A stretch of 64,000 bases of DNA from Gymnothorax reevesii (taxonomy: Eukaryota > Chordata > Actinopteri > Anguilliformes > Muraenidae), in the NCBI GenBank assembly GCA_029721435.1, contig CM056574.1, positions 76,303,501 to 76,367,500 on the forward strand. Reading direction: 5' to 3'. The notes under the pieces were generated by a model, which was not told the origin of the DNA, ran no database searches, and saw only the letters and a list, made by a program, of their open reading frames with translations. The position numbers and the translations under genes are program-made. Positions 1-11,214 of the stretch are shown in pieces; the first letter of the stretch is position 1; each line of letters starts with the position of its first letter.

Positions 1-757
1 TGACCTGATCACATGCAGTGACTCCTGGGAAGAACATCTGAAAGAAGTAGAGACATTGTTCCAGCGCCTGACCCAGGCTAACCTGACTGTTAACCTGAAC
101 AAGAGTGACTTTGGTTGTGCTACTGTCACCTATCTTGGCTACGTCATAGGCCAGGGTAAGGTGGCACCCATAAATGCTAAAGTCCAAGCCATCATTGACT
201 TTCCAGTTCCTGACAACAAAAAAGCTTAGCGCCGCTTCCTTGGAATGATCGGGTACTACCGCAAGTTCTGCAAGAACTTTGCTGAGATTGCTCTCAGTCT
301 AACTAACCAACTGAAGAAAGGCGTAAAGTTCACCTGGGATGATGCATGCCAGAGAGCCTTGGATCGCCTGAAGTCTCTGCTGTGTCACATCCCCGTGCTC
401 AAATCTCCTGACTTTTGTGGATCTGGGCTCCTACAGAGAAGTGACTCTGATGACATTGAGCATCCCGTGGCATACTTCTCCAGGAAGTTCAATCGCCACC
501 AAAGGAACTATTCCACAATAGAGAAGGAACTATTGGCTCTGGTCCTTTCTTTACAACACTTTGAGGTTTATGTTTGTACAGGACAAAAGCCAATGATTGT
601 GTACACTGACCACAATCCGTTAATGTTTTTGAGTAAGATGAAAAACAAGAATCGGAGATTGTTGAATTGGAGTTTGATTTTACAGGAGTTTGACTTGGAA
701 ATGAAGCATGTGAAGGGTACAGACAATGTAATTGCTGATTGCTTATCCCGTGTTTGA
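1..757 (+). pseudogene. Gmr1-like gypsy (family A) RT/RNase H fragment, broken
   Basis: This is the 3' end of a gypsy pol gene, entering the window just inside the RT catalytic Asp-Asp and continuing through RNase H to the terminal DCLSRV. It is almost identical in DNA to 19121-19918, the equivalent part of the more complete copy downstream. Two lesions are visible. The codon at 227-229 is TAG where the other copy reads TTG. About 42 bp are missing near 415, which deletes the segment carrying the first RNase H catalytic aspartate (AVDAS in the intact copy). The conserved STIEKELLAL and VYTDHNPL motifs remain. The 758-890 stretch that follows is AT-rich noncoding element sequence ending in a purine-rich tract (GGAATGGAGG), the likely plus-strand primer. 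The product cannot be functional. The upstream part lies outside the window. Confidence 0.93.
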
Positions 758-890
758 ATGTGTATATATATATCATGTGTTTGAATATTGTATGATATGT
801 ATATATAGACAAGTGTTCACTTAACCATTTTGTATTGAAAAGAAAAATTTTGCCTTTATGAGTCAAAATTTTTCCCTTTTGGAATGGAGG

Positions 891-1374
891 TGTAATGTGA
901 ATATAGGCCACTAGATGGCAGTATTTACCTTTTTTTTGTTAAGCTCAGACTGGAGTCATGTTTAGACATGTCCTGGACATGTCTGGGGCAAGTCTCAGAA
1001 AATTAAAAAAAAGAGGTCTAAATGTGGGTGGGGTCTGCAAAAGAGTATATAAGGAAAAGAATTGAGACAGTAAAGTAGTAGGAGAAATTGAAAGAAGATG
1101 ACCAGACCTGCCATTCTGTTCAGGACCTGTGACGTTTCTTTTGTGGATTTCTTTGCCTGTGTTTGAGCATTTTAATCATCCAGGACATCACCAAGCCACC
1201 CCCCCACGAAAAGGGATTGTGAATATTTATGTTTTGTACATAATTCAATCTTGGTCTTTAGGTTAGTCAGTTGTTATTGTCTTTGGTAATTAAATGTGTT
1301 GAAGTTTTTGGAACTGTGTCTGTCATCCCTTGCTGTTGTGTTGTAGATTGTAATAAGAAATTGGGGTCATAACA
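891..1374 (+). repeat. 3' LTR of gypsy family A copy 1
   Basis: The LTR starts TGTAATG directly after the polypurine tract and ends ATAACA, giving TG...CA ends. It aligns along its length with the LTRs at 14547-15042 and 20058-20553. It contains a TATA-like TATATAAGG and a CTCF-like motif at 908-923. It is more diverged than the two LTRs of copy 2, so this copy is probably older or from another source. The left LTR is outside the window, so no target duplication can be tested. Confidence 0.92.
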
Positions 1375-1461
1375 ATAATGAGTTGGATATGTTTGTTTTA
1401 AGATTGCCTATGCCACACGCCCAGGCGTATCTCTAGGACTAAAGATTAGCGCGGCCCAGAG

Positions 1462-1850
1462 CAGGGGCGAAGCTAGAACCGGGAATTGGGGTGGCACAGA
1501 CACGAATGATTGTCGTCTTACCTCATCGGGGAGAACAAGCAGCACCTGTTAAGTGCGGAGCGCTCTCGGAGTGAACATTTTGTTAATCATGAAAATGACT
1601 GCGAACAGGTCAGGACTAATAATTCTTTAAAACAGATGTTACGTCCACCCCAATTCTCAGTTTTACGGAATTTACCCCATGATCGCGGTTAGATCGCATG
1701 AGAAACCGTGTCTTCAGTTGCCTTTTATGATAATTGGGAAACAAATTGGGTCAATAAAGAAAAATAATTGAGAACTAGCCAGGACTATCCTAATTATCAT
1801 AAAGGGACGTGTCTGTGACACCCCAATTCCCGGTTCTAGCTTCGCCCCTG
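1462..1850. mobile_element. hAT-type MITE with 8-bp target duplication
   Basis: A 389-bp element has inverted ends starting CAGGGGCGAAGCTAG and about 40 bp of matching terminal inverted repeat. It is flanked on both sides by GCCCAGAG (1454-1461 and 1851-1858), a perfect 8-bp target duplication. CAGGGGCG-type ends with 8-bp duplications are characteristic of the hAT superfamily. No transposase is encoded, so it is non-autonomous. Confidence 0.9.
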
Positions 1851-2576
1851 GCCCAGAGCTCCCCTTAATTACTAACCCTGACTTGCACGCAATCATTCGC
1901 ATAATTGACAAACAATCCTTCCAGAATTTCCCTGGTTTTTTATTGTTTTTTAAATTATTATTATTTGCGGTAACTTTTTCAAAAAGTGGCAATGAAAGTT
2001 GCAATGTCTTGGCAATTTATTTTTTTGTCCGCGAGAAATTAGCGTGGATTGGTTGAATTTGTTTTAATAGTTGCACTCGCGACGTGCAACTTCCTTGAGG
2101 GCCTGAGCAATAGATTCACTCCGAGAACACCCCGGTACAGTACGGTACATTTCGATACGGCGACAATCATCAATCTGGAAGCGTAATTTCGCGCATTTAA
2201 ATCAGCGTTATTCAGAATTGCGCACAGACGTTTCAAATGGTCTTATTTTATTTAAACAAAACGATCATGAAGCTCCAGTTCAATCACTTGATGTGTGTAA
2301 AAGGTAGCGCAGATGTTTGAGAGCAGTTTGTCATTCATAAAGCGTTGAACAATTTTTCAGTGGCCTAAAAAAAATTCTCTGATCTGAATTTTTCCTATTA
2401 TTTGGTCGTCAATAGATTTCACGAAGAGAGAAACCGTAACTTCGATTGCCAAAATTGGAAAACGTGATAATAACGGAAAACAACTGAGTACAAGCCAGGA
2501 ACAATCCTTAATGCAAAGGCATGGTCCCGGCTCCACCAATTATCTCTTCCAGAGACGCCACTGTACACGCAATTGT
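1851..2576. other. Unassigned noncoding interval
   Basis: AT-rich sequence between two hAT-type elements. I see no coding signature, RNA gene or recognisable repeat. Short open frames here have no family resemblance that I recognise. Confidence 0.5.
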
Positions 2577-4137
2577 CAGGGGCGGATCCAGGATTTTGGA
2601 ATTGGGGGGGCGCAGTTACCGTCGGCAAAAGGCCGACGCAGTTGAAGGTGAGCGTCGAAACCACGGAGGGGATCTGGGGGGTCTCCCCCAGAAAATTCTG
2701 AATTCTAGATGCTGCTTAGATGCGATTTCCAGGCATCTGGGAGGCATATTTTACTGATCTATTTGTTCATTTTTTTCCGAAGTAATTGACTATGTCACAC
2801 CTAAACTGTTAAGCAATTATAGCACTTCAAGATACCTCAGAATTCATGAAAAATCTTCTCCCAAAAATTGAACGAAAAACCCCTCAAAATGGTGTTATTG
2901 AGTCCGAAATCATCCCATCAAAAGAAAAATCAACAATTGACAGAGATTAGTCTACTAAATCAATGGAACGTTTCGGAAGTTACATGCCGATGCCTTCCTA
3001 CTCTATTAGGATTGAGGTATTAACTTTATCGATGAACAGATGACATTCCTGCACCCGCCTCCTGCATCAGCAGTTTATCGATCAAAAAAGATCTAATGCT
3101 CCAAAAACAGTGAACAATGAAACTGAATATTTTACTTCTGCAGATTCAACAAAATTTTAACGGTAAATTCAGTTTGACAGTGAGAAATTTGAGAACTCCA
3201 CGAAATATTGAGTAATGTCAGTCAAGTACATACTGTATAATGATCAAAATCAGAATAAAATAATATGTGAGATTCGTCCACGTGTCCAGAATTCATGTAC
3301 ACCTCTGTATGATGATGTATTCCAAGTCCCTTCATTGTACCCGTTTTCTCTCGTATCGGTTGCTAGATTCAATAGGAAGATTAAGGAAATAATTCTGGGA
3401 CCGGCTGCGAAATTCAAAAGGAAGATTGAGGAATATAACGTACCAATCTAGCGTGAAGGAATCTTAACAATGTTCAGAATGAGACTCGAATTTCCCTATT
3501 CAGTCTCACAGCCGATACGGTCTTCCATGTTTGTTAACTGTCGTATCGGTTGCGAGATTGAATATGGAAATTAAAAACACATTCCGACCATTGTTATGAT
3601 TCTTTCTCGCTAGATTGGTACGATGTGATACATTCCTCAATCTCTCTGGAATCTCGCAACCGGCAACGGAGAAAACGAGCATGAAGCTGAAACAAACCGA
3701 TGCAGCGTGAAAAAAGATAGCCAAATGCAACAAAATTGAATGGAACTTTTTAAAAGACCGGGATGTTAGAGAGGGCAAATGCAGCATATGCATCCACTAT
3801 ATTAATATTTAATCCACGTTTTGCTGTTTATTATAAGAAAAAACTCCGAAATTTTTGTAAAATGGTGACCAATATTGCCAACAAACATCATTTGGCGTCC
3901 ATGCATCATCTTCGCATTACCTCGACTTTGCATTCCGTGAAAACAGGTCCGTTAAAGTCAACTGAGATCGTTTCTCTGCCATGATACATGAGTACAACAC
4001 ATACAACGTACGTATCGGATTGCTGGCGTTCTTGTTCTCCTTTACAGCGTCTTGCAAAAAAGCGAAAAACAAATTGTTGGTCATCGAAAAATAGGGGGGG
4101 CGTGCGCCGGGTGCGCCCCCCTCTGGATCAGCGCCTG
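2577..4137. mobile_element. hAT-like non-autonomous element, about 1.56 kb
   Basis: The left end reads CAGGGGCGGATCCAG and the right end, reverse-complemented, reads CAGGCGCTGATCCAG. Both are followed by G-rich tracts. Target duplication is imperfect: only ATTGT is shared by the two flanks. The interior has no intact transposase. It does contain several copies of a roughly 30-bp motif resembling GGTTGCGAGATTGAATA at about 3354, 3400, 3542 and (inverted) 3640. Superfamily assignment rests on the ends and is inference. Confidence 0.65.
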
Positions 4138-4539
4138 ATTGTCTTCTAATTTCTACATTTTCAGGAAAACGTTGCGTGTACTTGCAAATATATAAATGTT
4201 TACTGGTCTAAAGACGCGCTGTAAAAATGTTTATGATTTTAGCAGATAGGATACTGAAGATATGAGCGAAGAAATCGAGACGGGGATTTTAGGGCTGCGC
4301 AAAACGCCGAGCCGCGCGGAAGCATATTTTGATAAGTTGCAACTATTAACAGAAATACGGATCTACTCGTTTACGCACATTTGTCGCAGTATTTTGTGTT
4401 TCGCTCTTTCTCCATGTTTGGAAGGACGTTCACGTTTAAAGTGTTTGGACTCAGTAGATAATGCGCTGTTAACAGCGAGATTCGGGCCATTATCTTTACA
4501 ATGAACACGGTGCACTTCACCTTCTTATAACCTCAGCCA
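4138..4539. other. Unassigned noncoding interval
   Basis: About 400 bp without a recognisable gene or element between the hAT-like element and the first R repeat. The open frame starting at 4262 has no family features that I recognise, and I do not call it. Confidence 0.5.
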
Positions 4540-4978
4540 TTCCACATTTCGATGCAGGTTATATAATCGTGTATACAAGGCCGGGGCACACGGTCATGAA
4601 CTGAACGCTCAGTTGATATGTTGATATGGGACGACCGAATTGGTGGAAATGGAAAAATAAAAAAAATAAAACGCGACGTAAGAGAACAATATGTGGCTTG
4701 CCTTTGGCAACTAGAACTGCATTTCGTCAGGACGAACTTCCAGAATGTGCTTGCCAAAATGTTGACGCTAAAGTTAAAAGCAATGTCTCTCTCTCTCTCT
4801 CTCACAAACACACACGCTCACAGACAAGAGTGGCAGTCTGGCAAAGTGTTGGTCATCTGTCAGTCTGTCTCTCTTTTTTTCTCTCTGTCACACACACACT
4901 AGAGTGGCAGTCTGGCAGATTGTAGGAAGTTAATCTGTCTCTCTCACTCTCTCTCTTTCTTTCTCTCTATGTCTTTTG

Positions 4979-5010
<32 letters not shown>

Positions 5011-5091
5011 CTAGGGTGGCAGTCTGGCAAAGTGTTGGTAGTCTGTCTGTCTCTTTCTCACTCACTCACTCTCTCTCTGCATGCTGGGAGT
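4540..5091. repeat. R repeat, isolated piece with TC/CA composite arrays
   Basis: Begins with the R core (GTGTATACAAGGCCGGGGCA near 4570, then TGTGCTTGCCAAAATGTTGA near 4750). It continues into alternating (TC)n and (CA)n tracts joined by a repeated phrase, AGAGTGGCAGTCTGGCAAAG. The same core and arrays recur at 26430-26811, 41820-42400 and 44220-44600. No coding potential. Confidence 0.8.
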
Positions 5092-5934
5092 TTGGGGCTG
5101 CGAGAGTGCGGAAGGTGAAGGCGTGGTGTTTTTGCTTTTTTGATTGTTGCTTTTTTTAGGTGTTTTTTTTTTTGTATTTGCAAGTTTAAGCAAATCAGAG
5201 GTTTGTCAGACGCAGCAGCTCTAATGTTTTTGCACTCTATGATATTTTCACATCTAAGCTGCTGCATTACCAGCTGGTCTTTGACAGGTTCTTCTATCCT
5301 GAAACCAGTTGAGCTCCTGTACAAAAAAGCACTTAAAATTCTCGACAAAAAACCTTTTTCTTATCATCACTGCTACATCTTAGTGAAATATAATTTGCTG
5401 AGCTGTATGCCTAATATATAAAGTGCTTCATGGCCTGGCGCCACCCCCACTAAAAGAGTTTATTACATCAAGACAGACGAGGACCACTAGAGCAATTACT
5501 AACAGGGACTGTGTGGTTCCCTATAGGAAAACCACTTTCAGTCAGAACGCCCTGTCTATTAAAGGGACTGCAATTTGGAACACACTACCCTCATCCATAA
5601 AGGAATGTTCCACTCTGACCACCTTCAAAAGCCTCTTGAGGGTGTGGTTCAGAGCCAATCAAACGTGCTACCACCTGCAATGCCTTAACTGCTGCTGTTA
5701 CTGCATTGCTCTATGTTTTAACATATACTTTTGTATTTGTAATGTATTGTAATGTTGTGTGTGTGTGTTTGTTTTAACATTTTCGTAATGTAACTCCAAC
5801 CTGCCTTGAGGACTCCAGATGGAAATTAGCTTTTTGGCTATAATCTGGCATATTTACATGTACTGCGGTGCATGTTCATTAATATGCATTGTCCTGACTT
5901 TAATAAAATAAATAAATAAATAGATAAATTCAGA
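5092..5934 (+). pseudogene. L2-like LINE, 3' end of RT gene and 3' tail
   Basis: A 5'-truncated non-LTR retrotransposon. Translated pieces in two frames (about 5205-5421 and 5423-5690) give the region C-terminal to the RT domain of L2-type fish LINEs. They contain KPVELLYKKALKILDKKP, LHGLAPPPLKEFI and NALSIKGTAIWNTLPSSIKE, and they are separated by a frameshift near 5421. The 3' UTR ends in an AATAAA-rich tail at about 5900-5930, which marks the 3' terminus and the forward orientation. Clade assignment to L2 versus a related fish family is moderately sure. Confidence 0.75.
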
Positions 5935-5994
5935 GTGGGTAGCCTTTAATATTTCTATTTGTGGGTTTTTTTGAGTACTGATGGCGTATCCTTT

Positions 5995-6960
5995 CTCTCC
6001 GGCATGGAGTGAGGGTTGTACCTGACCCAGCTGTAACTGTGGAGGAGGTCCTGCTTGCCGTAGGCGGGCTTATTGGTCATGAACGTTTGGCGTATGCCTC
6101 TTGGATGAACAAAGCGGTGGTTGGTTTCCTAAGAGAAGAGCAAGATGTAATGCAGTTGATTGAGAAAGGTATTGTAATTAATGAGATGTTTTTAAAAAGT
6201 TTGCCCACTTGCCGTCCCTTCAACTAGGATGATAGAAATAAAAGGGGGTACTCGCCAGATACTCACGAGGCTCTTGAAAGAGAACTCTTGCGGTATGGTA
6301 AAATGGCGAGTGCGTTTAAAACGATGAAAAATGAAAAACTTTGTCATGTCCAGTCTCTATGGAGACAAGTCTTTATGTTTTTGAATTCTCCTGCACAGTC
6401 CCTGGATATTTCATTTAGAGTCAAACATGAGGAGGGCTATTACGCATATGGTGTATGTGAGTACAGGCAGTTTGAAATGTTTTTGAGTGCGGTGATGTCG
6501 GACAGAAACGCTTCACTTGTGCACTCTATAAACAGCGGGAAATGGGGAAGCCGCTCTGGTAGTAGGAGGGACGAGCAAACAGACTTCTCAAAACATATTA
6601 ATAGCAGAGGATAGTATAAATGTCTTGTCTAAAAAAAGAAAAAACGAAGCTCAAACAAAAGTAGGTGAGATGGAAAAAATGACAAATCCGGATAAGGACG
6701 GTGAAGTCAGTGGGGCTGTTGTAGAGGTTGACCCGGTGCACGCTAAGAAGGCAGCTGGAGAGCGGGGATGGTTGAGCCGCCTGTCATTGAAAGTCAACCG
6801 AATGAGGACGAAATGGATAATGTTTCAGGCTCGGATAGCGAGTCAGTGGCAGAATCAGAATCTTGGCAGGACGATGTATACACGATTGAAGAAATAAATA
6901 ATTTTCTTGATGAGACTTTTGGAAAATTCAGTTAAAGTGAAAGATTATTTCCCAGATACG
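5995..6960 (+). pseudogene. Tx1-clade LINE ORF1 remnant
   Basis: Three broken reading frames together resemble ORF1 of fish Tx1/L1-like LINEs. They are VTVEEVLLAVGGLIGHE...NKAVV with VEKG-like IEKGIVINEMF (6009-6235), ELLRYGKMASAFKTMK and LWRQVFMFLNSP (about 6270-6500), and a C-terminal stretch reading like YTIEEINNFLDETFGK (about 6870-6930). ORF1 of this clade encodes an RNA-binding chaperone-like protein. The zinc-knuckle region expected after the middle segment is disrupted. The match to the ORF2 at 20681-24458 in orientation, clade and order suggests these are two halves of one element, split by later insertions. This assignment is from recalled family features, not a search. Confidence 0.65.
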
Positions 6961-8216
6961 GAAAAGTTCATTTGGTCGGCTACTATTTTGAATAACATAA
7001 CATGAATGGCAAGAACAGGCCTTTCAGCCCAACTAAGCTTGCCAGTTTCTTTATACTATTGTGAATATATCCCTTCAGATACTAAATGACTCAATGGTAT
7101 CTAGCTTTAGGTCAAGCCTGCTCTTGAAAACCCCCAAGGTCGCTGTCTCAACAATATGGTCAGGTAAGGTATTCCACATTGAAATTACTCTTTGGGTGAA
7201 GAAATATTTTCGAATATCAGTGCTAAATTTACCTTTGGTCAACTTTCATTTGTGACCCCGAGTTCTACTCACAACACTTGGTCGAAGGAATCCTACATGA
7301 TTCACTTTGTTAATCCCTTTAACACATTTAAAGACCTCAATCAAATCATCCCTGAGTCTCCTTTTCCGAAGACTAAAGAGATTAAGGATCTTCAGCCTAT
7401 TCTCGTAGCTTTCATCTTTTATACCTGGAATAAGCTTAGTGGCTCTTCTCTGAACTTTCTCTGGAGCCTATATATCTTTCTTAAAGTACGGTCCCCAGAA
7501 CTGTACACAATACTCCAGGAGTGGTCTAACGAATGTGTTGTACAAAAGAAGCATCACCACCTTAGATTCGTACTCAATACTTTTGGCAATGTATCCGAGC
7601 TTCCGATTAGCTTTTTTAACTGCTACGGCACAATGGCTAGAACCTGTGAGGGTTTAGTTAACCATCACTCCCAGATCTTTCTCTTGTGCAGCACATTCCA
7701 GTTTTAAACCTCCCATGAAGTAATCCCGTCTAATGTTTATATTACCTACATGTACAACTTTATATTTTGCTAGATTAAATTTCATTTGCCACATTTCTGC
7801 CCAACTCTGGATTCTATCCAATTTGTCCTGAATCACTTTAGTGGACCCTAAACTATTTGCCAAACCCCCCAATTTAGTATCATCTGCAAATTCAACCAAT
7901 CTGCTCTCAATATTCCTATCAAGGTCATTAATGTAAACGAGGAACAGCAGGAGCCCAACACCGATCCCTGGGGCACGCCACTCCCTACCATACCTAGCTC
8001 AGATGAGATATCACTGACCACTGCTCTTTGTTTTCTGTCCTGTAACCAGTTTTGAATCCACTTCAGAATACCTCCTGTAACTCCAATGGAGCTCATTTTA
8101 AAAATTAGTCTCTTATGCGGTACTGTATCAAATGCTTTCTGAAAATCTAAGTATATGATGTCATAAGCCCTGCTTGGTCGTAAGTCCTGGTGGCCTCTAA
8201 AAAAATTCCAGAAGGG

Positions 8217-8243
8217 GGTTTGTTTGTTTGTTTGTTTGTTTGT
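8217..8243. repeat. (TTTG)n tract at a deletion junction in CR1 ORF2
   Basis: Six to seven TTTG units. On the CR1 strand this replaces about 170 bp of RT sequence that is present in the forward-strand CR1 copy at about 56055-56225. Confidence 0.8.
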
Positions 8244-8262
8244 CTTTCTTATATATTGGTAT

Positions 8263-9397
8263 AGGACTGTCAGAATAATTAATTGCGATTAATTTAAGCG
8301 CAATAAAAGTAACTGCCACTATGAGGCAGACAGACTTATAGTGATTGCTTATTACCTTTTCTATGACACATACCTAATGTGGTCATTTGAAATGCTTGCG
8401 GGAAGAAAACTGTGATTTGAAGTCCACTAATTACCAGCCAGGTTGGACAGCCTCCATCGCCTTGGCATAATTTGCTGACCTTAAATAATTTCCAGCGTAA
8501 TTTGTCAGACTTGAAATCAAGCCATTTATTCAGCCAACTGACTAATCAAAATCAAAATGTGGCGTAGAATGATTAAGAAGTGATAATGAGAAGCAGACGG
8601 ACCTAACCAGGTTGCCGTGTTAGATTGAAAAAATTTCAATAATCTGAATAAATAGCAGACCTCTGAATTCCACCTTTCATCAATGAAGTTATTCAAGGAT
8701 GGCCCTAGTTTTAAGAGCTTAAAAATATAGGCTACGTGAACTGGAAAAGATTTTGTAAAGCATACCGAACATGAATATGAGAGAGAATACGTTTGAATTG
8801 CAGGCAATAGTCAAATGCACCGAGGATTTGGCAATTAACGTTCAGGCGAACCTTTGCCGCAAATTTGAGGCATTTTTTAATAGATAATTGAACGAGAGTA
8901 ATTTAAAATAATGTAACTCATAGCACTTGATTTTATTTACTTTTGAGCATCTAAATAACCAACTGTGAAGGTGGAAAACATTTTGTTTAAGCGTATAGAT
9001 CGTGACATGTAAATTGTTAACGAATTTGAAAATCTTTCAATATAACGTGGCAGCCTGGTAAGGTCTGTCTGCTTCTCATTATCACTTCTAAATCATTATA
9101 GGCCGCATTTTGGTTTTGATTTGTCAGTTGGCTGAATAAATGGCTTGATTGCAAGTCAGGCAAAGTACACGGGAATCGAATTAAGGTGAGCTAATTATGC
9201 CAAGGCAATGGAGACTGTCCAACCTGGCTGGTAATTAGTGGACTTCAAACCAAAGTTTTCTTACCGGAAGCATTTCAAATGATCGAATTAGGTATGTGTC
9301 ATAGAAAAGGTAATAAGCAATCACGACTGTCTCCCTCATAGTGGCAGTTACTTTTATTGCGCTTAAATTAATCGCGATTAATTATTCCGACAGCCCT
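8263..9397. mobile_element. Long-TIR hairpin MITE (Mutator-like?)
   Basis: The two halves are inverted copies of each other. Arms of about 375 bp (8263-8640 and 9022-9397) surround a loop of about 380 bp. The ends read AGGACTGTCAGAATAATTAA and, reverse-complemented, AGGGCTGTCGGAATAATTAA. The sequence ATATTGGTAT flanks both sides (8253-8262 and 9398-9407), a perfect 10-bp target duplication in CR1 ORF2. Long TIRs with 9-11 bp duplications fit the Mutator-like superfamily, but without a transposase this is inference. No coding capacity. Confidence 0.85.
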
Positions 9398-11214
9398 ATA
9401 TTGGTATTATATTGCCCTGTTTCCAATCATTTGGTATTTCTCCAGTTTCCACAGGCCGTCTGAAGATGGCGGATAGCGGCTTAAAGATGAACTCACCAGC
9501 TTCTCTGAGCACTCTAGGATATAAGCCATCAGGACCCGCTGCCTTCTCTGCCTTTAGGTTTATGCAACTTGTCTAAAACTTTGATATCCCGAACCTCTAT
9601 TTCCGCTAAATAATCTTGAGCATTTGACATGTCTTCTGGCCAAATAAAGACCCCCTCTTAGGTAAAATTCTCAACAAAGTAACTGTTTAAGGCATCAGCA
9701 ATATGCTTGTTATCATATAGCAGCGATCCATTTTTATTCTTTATGCACTTAACCTGCTCTTTAACTGTCCTTTTTCTGCTACAGTACTGAAAGAAGCGTT
9801 TAGGGCTAGTTTTTGCCCCCTCTGCAATTTGCCTTTCATACAGTCTTCTAGCATTCCTCAGCTCTTTTTTGACCACAGCCCGCATTTTACAGTATTCAGC
9901 CCTAGTATTCTCATTGTTATCCTTTATGTACATCTTATAAAGATCCCTCTTTTCCCTCAAAATCCTACGAATACTTTTGGTCATCCACTGAGGATTCTGC
10001 TTTTTCAGCTTACTTTTGGACACCTTCGGAATGAATCTGCATTGTGATTCAAGTAAAACCCCTGAAATCTTTCCCACATCTCATTTATGGACTTACAGTC
10101 CAGGAGTGTCTCCCATTTTATTTCAGCTAGATATGAGCGCATCCTGTCAAAGTTTGCTCGCCTAAAATCGAAAAAAATATTTTAAGAATACACCTTTTTA
10201 ACTTCTCATGAAACATCAAAATTGACAGCAGAGTGATCACTTGTCCCAAGTGGCTCCAGTACCTCAACATTGCTAATTCTATCAGGGTCATTACAGAGCA
10301 CTAAGTCTAAAATTGCCTTCTCTCTGGTAGGTTTATTAACATACTGCAACAAGAAATTATCATTTATAACATCTAGAAATTCTTCCTCCCCCCTACCCTG
10401 TCCTTTCACCATTTCCCAATTGATACCAGGATAATTTAAGTCTCCCATGATACTAGTCCCACCACCACTACAAGCTTGTGTAATCCTCCTAAAAAGCATT
10501 TAATTGATTGTACTGTCCAAAGCTGGCGGTCGATAGCATATTCCCATGTTTAAATCTGTGTCGTGTTTGCCAATGAGCCTGACCCAGATATCTTCACAGG
10601 ACAAGGAATGTTCAATTTTGGGAATTTCCTGTACATTAATGTTTTCGTTCACATAGAGTGCTACGCCCCCTCTTCGCCTATTACATCTATCCTTCCTAAA
10701 GAGCTTATAGCCTTCTATATTATATTCATCTCCATCCTCTTCACATAGCCATGTCTCTGTAATCTCAACTATGTCATAGCCCTCACTGATCACTACAGCC
10801 TCAAGTTCTAGAAATTTATTTTTTATGCTTCTTGCATTTAAATAAAGACATTTCAGGTTATTACTAATGCTCTTCCCGCTTGATTTCCCATATGGCCGCC
10901 TCCTCGAGCCCCCCACTACGCTTTGTTGCTTAAAAGTAAAACATCGATAGTGCATGTTACGCCGTCAGCTTCCATCAGGGCAGTCTTTATTTCCCTATGT
11001 GTAACACTCACTAACCTCTCTGCCCCCCAAGTCCCTAGTATAAATAATCCTGTGCTACCCTCAACATATGCTGGCCCAGTGCAAAGGTACCCCTCCGGTT
11101 CAGGTGCAGCCCGTCAGGCTTGAACAGGTCACCCCTGTCCCAGAAAAAGTTCCAGTGCCTCATAAACTTATACCCCTCTTTCCCACACCAGGTTCATAGC
11201 CACGTGTTAAACCT

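Larger units (their letters stand above)
7080..10955 (-). pseudogene. CR1 LINE ORF2 (endonuclease-reverse transcriptase), broken
   Basis: Reverse-strand frames give, in order, an APE-type endonuclease (10955-10206: LYLNARSIKNKFLELEAVV, ITETWL, GGVALYVNENI, GTSDHSAVNFDV), a linker and the start of RT (10077-9658: KKQNPQWMTKSIRRILREKR). RT then continues past the MITE with VSGVPQGSVLG-like sequence (8096-7848) and the catalytic FADDTKLGG (7899-7654), and ends in a C-terminal domain to about 7080. Stops, frameshifts, the MITE at 8263-9397 and the roughly 170-bp deletion next to the (TTTG)n tract disrupt it. The intact enzyme would nick target DNA and prime reverse transcription there. The FADDTKLGG motif and the ORF1 type point to CR1 rather than L2. 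Confidence 0.88.

Noticed and set aside
3215..3984. Small frames within the hAT-like element as genes
   Set aside because: Short, unrelated to transposase motifs and embedded in an internally repetitive element.
4262..4504. 80-residue frame as a host exon
   Set aside because: No splice context, conserved motif or recognisable family; length is expected by chance.
7061..7707. Forward frames of 64 and 171 residues
   Set aside because: Antisense to the C-terminal part of CR1 ORF2.
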